Source: Clostridium sp. UBA4746
GTDB lineage: Bacteria > Bacillota > Clostridia > Clostridiales > Clostridiaceae
Length of the DNA stretch: 7,915 bases
Assembly (NCBI GenBank): GCA_002403785.1
Contig: DHIM01000083.1
Coordinates: 14,478-22,392 of the forward strand
Reading direction: 5' to 3'
A program made the position numbers and the translations under genes. This document shows, piece after piece, positions 1 through 5,699 of the stretch; position 1 is the first letter of the stretch; each line of letters starts with the position of its first letter. The notes beneath the pieces were generated by a model, which made no database searches, was not told the DNA's origin, and saw only the letters and a list, made by a program, of their open reading frames with translations.

Positions 1-360
1 CGCGATGAACATTCCTAGGTCCCTAGCCAATCTATCTCTCGAAAAAATAATAATATTTTGAAACTTATTTTGAACTGCTAAATGTAATATATCTAATAAG
101 ACTGGACGATTACTTAAACTATTTTCTAAATCATTATCATTAGAATTTTTATTAAGTGTTGAGGCTGACCTGACCTCAGTGAGTATCATGTTCTTTTTTA
201 AATCCAAATTATTTTTTATAGCATATTCTGTAGCTGACGCTTCTTGGTTTATTAATGAAAATCCTGATTCACTTTGTCTTTCAGTAGAAACTCTCAAATA
301 AGCAACCGCTATATTATTCTTTGTAGATAATGGTGGTTCGGAGTTGTTTTTTGCTACCAT
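1..360 (-). CDS. Large serine recombinase, second of a tandem pair (N-terminal part only)
   Basis: The frame is open from an ATG at 358-360 to the window edge, giving 120 codons that I translated by hand. The start of a resolvase/invertase catalytic domain is clear. The nucleophile serine sits at residue 25 in YLRVSTERQ, and the conserved arginine motif SRDRLAR lies at residues 107-113. Family knowledge: these enzymes cut DNA through a 5'-phosphoserine link and integrate or excise mobile elements. The start is supported by an SD-like AAAGGGTG (368-375). It overlaps the end of the upstream recombinase gene by 47 bp, which suggests translational coupling. Residues 61-82 look like an insertion rich in N, S and D between the catalytic-domain strands. 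The C-terminal DNA-binding part lies outside the window, so whether the gene is intact cannot be judged. Confidence 0.9.
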   Translation of the reverse strand, partial: MVAKNNSEPPLSTKNNIAVAYLRVSTERQSESGFSLINQEASATEYAIKNNLDLKKNMILTEVRSASTLNKNSNDNDLENSLSNRPVLLDILHLAVQNKFQNIIIFSRDRLARDLGMFIA

Positions 361-1828
361 CTATAAGCACCCTTTCAATTAAGTTTTGAAGCATGATTTG
401 TAAATAGTCCTGTTTCTCCTTTAAATCTGTTATTATCTTAGGTGATGTTATTAAAGATTTAATATTAGCTTTAAGATAAATCAATTCCATTCTTTTCATT
501 TTTATACGTGATAATTCCTCATTTATGGCATGTTCAGTTTTAAAAAATTTATCTAAAGCATTATCAGATGATTTACTACTAGTAACCATCCTAACAATTT
601 TGTTCCTGATTTGTTTAGCTTTTTTCGCGAGAGTTTCTTCTTTTTTAGAAATATATTTCTTTAGTAATTCTATTTTGTCATCCACTAATCTTGTAAAGTG
701 TTCATCTCCAACTAACTCGACTAAAAGAATGAATAGCATCTTATTTATAGCATCGTCTTTAGGTATAGTAAAACAACCCGTTTTGCATTTGAAATCATTA
801 TCTGTAAACCATATTTTTCCTCCACAGCTTTTGCAATATAATAGATTTTTGAATAATAGAGTCGGTGCCTTCTGACCTACTCCAGCTCGTTTAAGATTTG
901 AAGTTTTCCACTTTTCTATGCATCTATACCATATATCTGCATCAATTGCCTTTTCGACATTAGTACATTCATGGAATAATTTTTTATTAACAATAGGGTT
1001 TGTAACATCTACAATATCAAAAACATCCTCACTAGTAATATCTAACTCTTTATTTTTAAATTGTAAGTTTGCATATATGGGGGTTTTAATTGTTGTCATA
1101 ATAGATAGAGGATTTGTTTTTAGATATTTTTCGTCTTTCGTTTCATCATAGAGTTTTTTGTTTTTTTTAATTCTAAATTCCAAAATTTCTTTACTTAATT
1201 TCTTCATATTTTCAGATTTGGAGCTATCATTAATGAATTCATTAAAAACTTTTTTTACAAGTTCAATTTCTTCTGTAATACATTCATATCGGATATTACC
1301 TTCAAGGGGATTGTGAGCGTACCCAAAAGGAATATATTTTCCACTACAATATTCTCCACGTTCCCGTTTCTTAAGCTTACCTGATTCAATTCTTTCTGAC
1401 AGTATTTTTGGTTCAAGCTCATCTACCGCCATTATTATATTTTCTATAAAGTTTGATATATAACTGTCATCTGGTTGAAACTCGCCCTCGTTAGAGTAGA
1501 TTATTCTAATTTTACATTTTTTGAAGAACTTTTTTATTTCGATGAGGTGAGAAGCCTTTCTTGCAAGGCGGTCTCGCCTAAAAACGACAAGTGTATGAAA
1601 CTTGCCTTCTATAGCATCATGCATAAGTTCTTTAAACCCTACTCTGTGTATCGGTTCATATTTAGTAGCCGTTTCTATGTCAGAAAAAACTTTATAAAGA
1701 AGAAGTCCTTTTTTCTCAAGAACATCCATAGCAAGTGATGTTTGTGCTTGAATTGAATTGTTGTCAGCTAAAGTAGATTTTCTGGCGTATACGGCAGCAT
1801 ACTCTTGAGGAGTAGGCTCATATTTCAT
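314..1828 (-). CDS. Large serine recombinase (site-specific integrase/excisionase type), complete
   Basis: I place the start at the ATG at 1826-1828 because GGAGG lies 8 nt upstream. A GTG at 1870 would add 14 residues but has no usable spacing. From the ATG the protein has 504 residues, in the normal range for large serine recombinases. The catalytic domain comes first, with nucleophile Ser18 in VYARKST and the arginine motif FRRDRLAR at 83-90. The long helix that follows carries ELEPKILSER. A recombinase domain spans about 160-320, starting near the PFGY motif. A zinc ribbon has Cys332/Cys335 and Cys348/Cys352, and a lysine-rich coiled coil spans about 380-460. Family knowledge: these domains bind att sites and control synapsis and direction. 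The gene overlaps a small ORF upstream and a second recombinase downstream, forming an operon. It looks intact. Its attachment site cannot be identified here. Confidence 0.93.
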   Translation of the reverse strand: MKYEPTPQEYAAVYARKSTLADNNSIQAQTSLAMDVLEKKGLLLYKVFSDIETATKYEPIHRVGFKELMHDAIEGKFHTLVVFRRDRLARKASHLIEIKKFFKKCKIRIIYSNEGEFQPDDSYISNFIENIIMAVDELEPKILSERIESGKLKKRERGEYCSGKYIPFGYAHNPLEGNIRYECITEEIELVKKVFNEFINDSSKSENMKKLSKEILEFRIKKNKKLYDETKDEKYLKTNPLSIMTTIKTPIYANLQFKNKELDITSEDVFDIVDVTNPIVNKKLFHECTNVEKAIDADIWYRCIEKWKTSNLKRAGVGQKAPTLLFKNLLYCKSCGGKIWFTDNDFKCKTGCFTIPKDDAINKMLFILLVELVGDEHFTRLVDDKIELLKKYISKKEETLAKKAKQIRNKIVRMVTSSKSSDNALDKFFKTEHAINEELSRIKMKRMELIYLKANIKSLITSPKIITDLKEKQDYLQIMLQNLIERVLIDGSKKQLRTTIIYKE

Positions 1829-2024
1829 TAGTAGGTCCTCCAGGAATTCTTTTATCTCCACTAGGTTCACCTTTCCAATATTCTTTTTCTAGTAAAAGAT
1901 ATATTAGAAAGTTGCCCAATGTATTCCAAGCATCCTCATTATTGTTACATTTAGTTGAAGTTTTAGAGATAGATTTATTAATTATAGTTGATTCCTCCTT
2001 TGTAAGGGTATAGATGAAACCCAA
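1818..2024 (-). CDS. Small ORF upstream of and overlapping the recombinase, uncertain start
   Basis: This frame can start at a TTG (2022-2024, 68 aa), but nothing like an SD precedes it. A very strong SD, AAGGAGG (1994-2000), lies inside the frame. It is followed 8 nt later by an in-frame ATA (1983-1985) and then an ATT (1980-1982), which would give a 55 or 54 aa product. Either a rare non-AUG start is used, or an original ATG has mutated to ATA. The stop lies 11 bp past the recombinase ATG, the usual geometry for translational coupling. The product (SISKTSTKCNNNEDAW, then NTLGNFLIYLLLEKEYW) is polar at first with a short hydrophobic stretch. I recognise no family. It may be a co-transcribed recombination accessory protein or a leader that sets recombinase translation; both are inference. 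Confidence 0.5.
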   Translation of the reverse strand: MGFIYTLTKEESTIINKSISKTSTKCNNNEDAWNTLGNFLIYLLLEKEYWKGEPSGDKRIPGGPTNEI

Positions 2025-2047
2025 GCTGTTTTATTAATGGTATATAA

Positions 2048-2229
2048 ATGAAGTTATTTATAGAAAGTGATTGTTGCTTAATTAAAGGTATGGAGGCTAG
2101 AATAGAATGGACATTTTGATTGTAATAATTGAGGGTGAAATTGAGATTTTGAGATATTGTGTAAATTTGTTTGAAATAAAAGATAGTTTGATGTCTATTG
2201 AGATAAATAAGAATAATGATAGGCTTTAA
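2048..2229 (+). pseudogene. Possible remnant of a small plus-strand gene in two frames
   Basis: Two plus-strand frames abut. The first starts at ATG 2048 (beginning MKLFIESDCCLIKGMEARIE) and ends at a TGA near 2117-2119. The second starts at ATG 2107 and runs 40 codons to TAA 2227-2229. It is rich in E, D and K (for example IIEGEIEILRYCVN). Assuming one lost base near 2105-2110 would join them into one product of about 60 residues. The purine bias and acidic content look coding, whereas the overlapping minus-strand frame encodes no acidic residue over most of its length. There is no clear SD and no family recognised. This could still be chance. Confidence 0.22.
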
Positions 2230-2359
2230 TATGTTTGTGTAACGTATATTATTATTTTTCACATAATTAACAAAAATATTCATGCTTATCTAAATTAAAA
2301 TTATGAATGTATGTAAGGATTTTATAGTGTTTCCACAAAGTAGCTTCCTAACCATATGT

Positions 2360-2381
2360 TTAAATAGTTACAACTATTTAA
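2360..2381. repeat. Perfect palindrome, 10 bp arms, 2 bp centre
   Basis: TTAAATAGTT (2360-2369) and AACTATTTAA (2372-2381) are exact inverted copies around AC. No T-run follows, so it is not a normal terminator. It could be a protein-binding dyad or chance in A+T-rich DNA. Confidence 0.5.
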
Positions 2382-2640
2382 CATGGAGAAGAACACCACA
2401 AAAATCAAGCCACTTGTTAGAGCTCAGGCTCACTCGTCTCATTCTGATATAGATTTAAAGTATTTTAAAGATAGGGAAGCAATTTATATATAACTATGAT
2501 GATATTTTAAGATTATATAACTATGTTGTATGGTTGAATAAGGTAATATTGGTTAAATTAGAAAAAATAATTATAAGTCTGTGCCTTACTTACCCAACAA
2601 TTACCAGTAGATTATATTGGGAAAATAACTGTATTATTAT

Positions 2641-2663
2641 TCTATTATGAGTATCATAATAGA
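2641..2663. promoter_or_regulatory. Perfect 10-bp dyad upstream of the small membrane gene, possible operator
   Basis: TCTATTATGA (2641-2650) and TCATAATAGA (2654-2663) are exact inverted copies around GTA. The dyad ends 33 bp before the TTG start at 2697. It contains a TATTAT (2643-2648) that could serve as a -10; a weak TTGGGA (2617-2622) lies 20 bp upstream, longer than ideal. Size and position fit an operator over a promoter. This is inference; no regulator is identified. Confidence 0.35.
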
Positions 2664-2696
2664 CAAATAAACTAAATAAAATATGGGGTGATTTTG

Positions 2697-2967
2697 TTGA
2701 ATAACATAGAAAATGAAAGGGAAAAATGGAAGAAACAAAAACTCATGGGGAAGAAAAAGTTTATATTAATCTACGGAGGTTTATTATGGGGTTGTGGTTC
2801 TATAGTATGTAGCATACTTACTTGTATTCCTTAACCCAAACCCAAGAAATTATGATATTACTGGTATACTTTCAAGGTTTATATTGTATGCAATTATATT
2901 TGGGTTATGTGGAATATTGGTTGGTTATACAAAGTGGAACTCAAAAATAAAAAAATTTGATAATTAA
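2697..2967 (+). pseudogene. Small two-helix membrane protein, broken by a single frameshift
   Basis: A GGGGTGAT SD (2685-2692) precedes a TTG start at 2697. The first frame gives 45 residues: a charged start (ENEREKWKKQKLMGKKK), then a hydrophobic stretch (FILIYGGLLWGCGSIVCSIL) and a TAA at 2832-2834. In another frame, without a gap, coding resumes with LNPNPRNYDITGILS, a second hydrophobic helix (FILYAIIFGLCGILVGY), a basic tail and TAA at 2965-2967. Removing one T at about 2822-2823 restores a single product of about 90 aa with two membrane helices. This layout matches a family of small membrane proteins that I recall as common in Bacillus, with WEK..., YG.L.WG and a C-terminal glycine-rich helix; I have no symbol or function for it. 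Either a real pseudogene or a one-base sequence error. A hairpin follows at 3006-3039. Confidence 0.65.
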
Positions 2968-3005
2968 TAAAGAGTACTTTAATTCACAATATCAATAAAA
3001 TGTAA

Positions 3006-3039
3006 ATTAAGGGAAGTCAAGAAATGAACTTCCCTTAAT
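3006..3039. terminator. Hairpin between converging genes, probable bidirectional terminator
   Basis: ATTAAGGGAAGT (3006-3017) and ACTTCCCTTAAT (3028-3039) form a perfect 12-bp stem with a 10-nt loop. It sits between the end of the plus-strand small membrane gene (2967) and the end of the minus-strand gene (3097). On the minus strand it is followed by a T-rich stretch (TTTACATTTTATT), so termination of the minus-strand gene is the better reading. The U-tract is imperfect in both directions. Confidence 0.65.
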
Positions 3040-3096
3040 AATTGTCATGTACATATCATCCTTCTTAAGAGTAGCCAACCCTATAAAAGGTATTAT

Positions 3097-3549
3097 TCAT
3101 TCCTTCTGTTTTTTTTTCTCAATGTTTCTCAGTATTGTTTCCAAGCTTTTTATTCTGCTTAACGTTTTACAGTTAACTTTTAATAGTGTTTGAAGATGGT
3201 TAATTATTTCTTCTTTAGTAATAGTATCTAGATTATTAGAAGCAACCAAGAATTTTTTATCTAGTTCATTAAGAATCAATTCTATTTTCTTAGGAGGTTC
3301 TTTTAACTTTGGCACAGAGTTATCAGAGGATATAGTGGAATTAGTGTCTTCTTTAATATTCACCCATTTCTTATTTTCCCAGGTCTTCTTTAAATTTTTT
3401 TTAATATACCCATTTATTATAGAATAAGAGAGCTTATGACTAGATTGTTTAGCAATTTCCTGTCTTATAATATTTTTGTTTTTGTTTTGAGCGACAAGAT
3501 TTATAATGTTGCTTTTCTCCAATATGTCAACTCTTGTTTCACTATTCAC
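3097..3549 (-). CDS. Hypothetical 150 aa protein, highly charged, possibly helix-turn-helix
   Basis: The GTG start at 3547-3549 is well supported: AAGGGG lies 7 nt upstream. I do not recognise the family. The product is rich in K, N, E and I, with no signal peptide or membrane segment. Residues 8-55 look helical and include RQEIAKQSSHKLSYSIING, which could be a helix-turn-helix-like unit in a DNA-binding protein; this is a weak pattern judgement. Residues 65-90 are a low-complexity linker (ST-rich, then KLKEPPKK). Residues 87-150 look like two or three further helices ending in a lysine-rich tail. It lies downstream of the 170 aa membrane protein on the same strand, 179 bp away with a strong inverted repeat between, so it may have its own promoter. 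A hairpin at 3006-3039 follows its end. Confidence 0.72.
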   Translation of the reverse strand: MNSETRVDILEKSNIINLVAQNKNKNIIRQEIAKQSSHKLSYSIINGYIKKNLKKTWENKKWVNIKEDTNSTISSDNSVPKLKEPPKKIELILNELDKKFLVASNNLDTITKEEIINHLQTLLKVNCKTLSRIKSLETILRNIEKKKQKE

Positions 3550-3691
3550 AGTACTGCCCCTTAAAAATTAATCCTTATAGTTATAATATTTGAGTAAAAT
3601 TTATTTATGTGGATAATATAAATATTTTGCGAGTGCTTGTTAGGATACATAAATTTAAAGAAGTCGTGTGAAAACGAATTTATATGTAATT

Positions 3692-3747
3692 AGATACTAA
3701 ACATAACTGAAATAGTATAGTAATTATTTCAGTTATGTTTAGTATCT
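3692..3747. repeat. Perfect 23-bp inverted repeat with 10-nt loop
   Basis: The arm at 3692-3714 is matched exactly, inverted, by the arm at 3725-3747 (AGATACTAAA... and ...TTTAGTATCT), with a 10-nt loop between. The right arm covers the last six codons and stop of the 170 aa membrane protein gene. In its transcript this would fold into a very stable 3' hairpin, but no U-run follows (next bases AATTACATAT), so it is not a standard intrinsic terminator. It may stabilise the mRNA 3' end, stop transcription weakly, or be a DNA palindrome used by a protein. Confidence 0.85.
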
Positions 3748-4241
3748 TGGTCTCCTTCGGTTATGACTTCTAACATAGACCCTTTTCTATAATGTCCTCT
3801 TACATGGATTGGACCGCCATTAGATTTACCACCATCAGAAGTGAATACTATAAAAATTAAAATTGCTAAAGCTAATAGAAATATTATTAAAAACATTATA
3901 TAGTATAACGCAAATAGACAGTTGAAAATTAAAACTGTTATCCATAATGGAATGATTATTTTCATTAGAATTGATTCGGAGCAATAGGTGTTAAATGATT
4001 TAACAAAATAACAAATGATTACAATTGATATAACGATGCTACATATCGCAGAAAATGAGAATAGTAATACTCTCCAGCTTTCTGACGTTTCATTAGTTAA
4101 TATATGAAAAGTTTTTGTAATCATTTGTTCCATGTTACCTGAAGCTCTCAATGTATAAGGAAATAGACCCTTCTTACTTATCAAAGTGAATATAATGCTT
4201 ATTAAAGAACCAGCTATTGTGATAAGTATTTTTATCAACAC
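3729..4241 (-). CDS. Hypothetical 170 aa multi-pass membrane protein
   Basis: The start is GTG at 4239-4241 or the adjacent in-frame TTG at 4236-4238. AGGGGG lies 3 or 6 nt upstream respectively, so TTG fits the spacing better. Hydrophobic segments are at about residues 2-22, 57-80, 90-111 and 112-133, the last two nearly continuous. A ~35-residue loop lies between the first and second. The soluble C-terminus (134-170) carries GGPIHVRGHYRKG and ends in an acidic stretch. No catalytic motif or known family is recognised. The gene diverges from the TIR/SEFIR gene across a 477-bp gap. Its last codons lie in one arm of a 23-bp inverted repeat. A membrane partner or immunity role next to a TIR/SEFIR protein is possible but not shown by the sequence. 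Confidence 0.75.
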   Translation of the reverse strand: MLIKILITIAGSLISIIFTLISKKGLFPYTLRASGNMEQMITKTFHILTNETSESWRVLLFSFSAICSIVISIVIICYFVKSFNTYCSESILMKIIIPLWITVLIFNCLFALYYIMFLIIFLLALAILIFIVFTSDGGKSNGGPIHVRGHYRKGSMLEVITEGDQDTKHN

Positions 4242-4330
4242 ATACCCCCTACATAAATCTTTATTTAATGATATGCATCACATTGTCGTTTTTATGTACT
4301 GATATTAAAACTTAAGAACATATCTGGACT

Positions 4331-4359
4331 TTGATAGGGTTCGATGAGTAAAAAATAAT
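4331..4359 (+). promoter_or_regulatory. Predicted sigma-A-type promoter for a short transcript
   Basis: TTGATA (4331-4336) and AATAAT (4354-4359) are separated by 17 bp, each one base from consensus. Transcription would start near 4366. No coding gene follows; the next feature is a terminator at 4422-4449. Confidence 0.4.
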
Positions 4360-4365
4360 AGAATG

Positions 4366-4450
4366 CAACATATTTAGGTAATAATACAAGAAAAGTACAA
4401 ATTGTATTGTTAATAATTAAGAACTCTCAGATGAAAATCTGGGAGTTTTA
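4366..4450 (+). ncRNA. Candidate small RNA of about 85 nt
   Basis: This span is bounded by a predicted promoter (4331-4359) and a convincing intrinsic terminator (4422-4449), and contains no ORF of useful length. An upstream hairpin is possible, ATACAA (4384-4389) with TTGTAT (4402-4407). It lies in the divergent gap between the membrane protein gene and the TIR/SEFIR gene. I recognise no known RNA family. It could instead be the untranslated remnant of a lost gene. The call rests only on the paired signals. Confidence 0.3.
4422..4449 (+). terminator. Intrinsic terminator without an upstream gene
   Basis: AACTCTCAGAT (4422-4432) pairs with ATCTGGGAGTT (4437-4447) around a GAAA loop: 11 pairs, one of them a G-T wobble. 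It is followed by TTTTATTGT. Orientation is plus. No plus-strand coding gene leads into it, which is the main reason for proposing a small RNA upstream. Confidence 0.75.
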
Positions 4451-4597
4451 TTGTCAGAGAATAATTGAGTTATAATGTACACCTCCCTAAAAATATGATT
4501 TATTTGCCTAACTAATGTATTAATGTATTTTTACATAGCAATCGAAAAAGCTAAAGAATAATAGTTATCCTAATATTGAAAGGGATTAATTTTGAGC

Positions 4598-4626
4598 TAT
4601 TGCAGTAATATTTTTTTACTGCAATA
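4598..4626. repeat. 11-bp inverted repeat upstream of the TIR/SEFIR promoter
   Basis: TATTGCAGTAA (4598-4608) and TTACTGCAATA (4616-4626) are exact inverted copies around a 7-nt T-rich centre. It ends about 50 bp before the -10 at 4680. It could be a regulator-binding site or a hairpin that insulates the promoter from upstream transcription; the T-run sits in the loop, so it is not a standard terminator. Confidence 0.55.
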
Positions 4627-4676
4627 CTATTTACTGTGAAAATAGTGTTATATTTTTTATGATATTAAGGTAATTA

Positions 4677-4685
4677 TGGTATAAT
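4677..4685 (+). promoter_or_regulatory. Extended -10 promoter for the TIR/SEFIR gene
   Basis: TGGTATAAT is a perfect extended -10 (TGn + TATAAT at 4680-4685). The -35 region at the right spacing (TTATGA, 4657-4662) is poor, as usual for extended -10 promoters. Transcription would start near 4692, leaving a ~27 nt leader before the ATG at 4719. Confidence 0.65.
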
Positions 4686-4718
4686 TTAAGGTAATAAATA
4701 TATAAGGATGTGATTATT

Positions 4719-5699
4719 ATGGAGAAAGACAAAACAGCGTTTATAAGCTACAGTTGGGATGGTGAAGAACATAAAAATTGGGTATTAAAACTTGTAGGCA
4801 GATTATTTGGTAAGGGTGTAGAGGTACATATAGATAGACTTGAAACTCAAAGTGAAACTATAAATTTAAATAATATGATGTTGAAAAACATTAAAGATAA
4901 TGATTATGCTATTCTTGTTTTAACGGAGGAATATGCTAAAAAAGCAGACGATTTGCAAGGAGGAGTTGGATTTGAAACTAATATGCTAATTCCATTTATT
5001 ACAAATAATCCACAAAAATTTATACTTTTAGTTCGTACTAAGGGTGATAAATCAAAGGCAATACCGTTTTATTTAAGGGGAGAATATTATATTGATTTTT
5101 CTGACGACTCTCAATTCGAAAAGCATTTTAATGAACTATTATATAAAATTTACAATACCGATTTAATTGAAAAACCTAAACTAGGGCAAAGACCTAATTT
5201 AAAATCTAGAAAGATAGAGTCTATTATTAATACGGGTAATGATGCAATAGAAGATTATTCTTTAATCCCAAGATTAGAAAGAATTACAGATATTGATAAA
5301 AATAGATTTATGAAAGAAAGTTATGCTAATATAATTAGTGGATTACAAAGCTTACTTGAAAAAACTAAGAGTAGCAATGCTAATTTTGATTTTGACTTCG
5401 ATACTGTAACTACTAAAAAGTCACTTGTAATGATGTACTTAGATGGGACTCAAAAATATTCATTTAAAATATGGTTAGGGAGTGGGCTTGGAGGAAGGCA
5501 GGAAACAATAAACCTTTCTTACGGATACTTTGTCAGTGATTCTGATAATTCAATGAATGAAATTATCATTTGTGAAGTTGATGCTCAAAATAATCTAGGA
5601 CTAAAAATGACAATGAATTCTTACGGGATTAGAGAAATTACAGATTCCAAGGTTGTAACTTCTGAAATTTGGAAAAATGTAATTCAATATATTCGGTAA
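4719..5699 (+). CDS. TIR/SEFIR-domain protein, likely anti-phage effector
   Basis: I use the ATG at 4719 (326 aa) because AAGGATGTGAT (4704-4714) is a near-complete SD match 4 nt upstream; a GTG at 4710 adds three residues but lies inside the SD. Residues ~5-145 read as a TIR/SEFIR fold. The first strand and loop is AFISYSWDGEEHKNW; then GKGVEVHIDR, the strand DYAILVLTEEYAKK, GVGFETNMLIPF with Glu86 where TIR NAD-cleaving enzymes carry their catalytic glutamate, and KFILLVRTKG. Family knowledge: bacterial SEFIR/TIR proteins defend against phage by destroying NAD+, and bSEFIR from Bacillus is a single-gene example. Residues ~145-220 are a helical linker. Residues ~222-326 (from FDFDFDTVTT) are a strand-rich domain I do not recognise, possibly the sensor. 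It has its own extended -10 promoter and diverges from a membrane protein gene. NADase activity is inferred, not shown. Confidence 0.85.
   Translation: MEKDKTAFISYSWDGEEHKNWVLKLVGRLFGKGVEVHIDRLETQSETINLNNMMLKNIKDNDYAILVLTEEYAKKADDLQGGVGFETNMLIPFITNNPQKFILLVRTKGDKSKAIPFYLRGEYYIDFSDDSQFEKHFNELLYKIYNTDLIEKPKLGQRPNLKSRKIESIINTGNDAIEDYSLIPRLERITDIDKNRFMKESYANIISGLQSLLEKTKSSNANFDFDFDTVTTKKSLVMMYLDGTQKYSFKIWLGSGLGGRQETINLSYGYFVSDSDNSMNEIIICEVDAQNNLGLKMTMNSYGIREITDSKVVTSEIWKNVIQYIR

Larger units (their letters stand above)
2025..2640. other. Long intergenic stretch without an intact gene
   Basis: About 600 bp of A+T-rich DNA between the recombinase run and the small membrane gene. The left part (2048-2229) is G-rich on the plus strand and may hold a gene remnant, listed separately. 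A 36-codon ORF on the plus strand (2383-2493, beginning MEKNTTKIKPLV) has no SD and no recognised family; I do not call it a gene. A 12-bp direct repeat TATATAACTATG occurs at 2487-2498 and 2514-2525, 27 bp apart. A perfect palindrome lies at 2360-2381. Because large serine recombinases often have att sites near their genes, an attachment site could lie here, but none can be shown from one sequence. Confidence 0.5.

Noticed and set aside
525..1738. Three plus-strand frames (525-875, 918-1151, 1475-1738)
   Set aside because: All lie antisense inside the intact recombinase gene and show no family features; they are shadows.
1978..2283. Minus-strand 101-codon frame starting at ATG 2283
   Set aside because: No SD, essentially no acidic residues, I/N/Y-rich composition, and it overlaps the small ORF with its SD. 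The opposite strand has the coding-like purine bias. Looks like chance in A+T-rich DNA.
2383..2493. 36-codon plus-strand ORF beginning MEKNTTKIKPLV
   Set aside because: No SD, no recognised family, and preceded by a palindrome; not enough to call a gene.
2487..2525. Two copies of TATATAACTATG as a possible CRISPR or iteron array
   Set aside because: Only two 12-bp copies of A+T-rich sequence; no regular series of repeats and spacers anywhere in the window, and no replication gene nearby.
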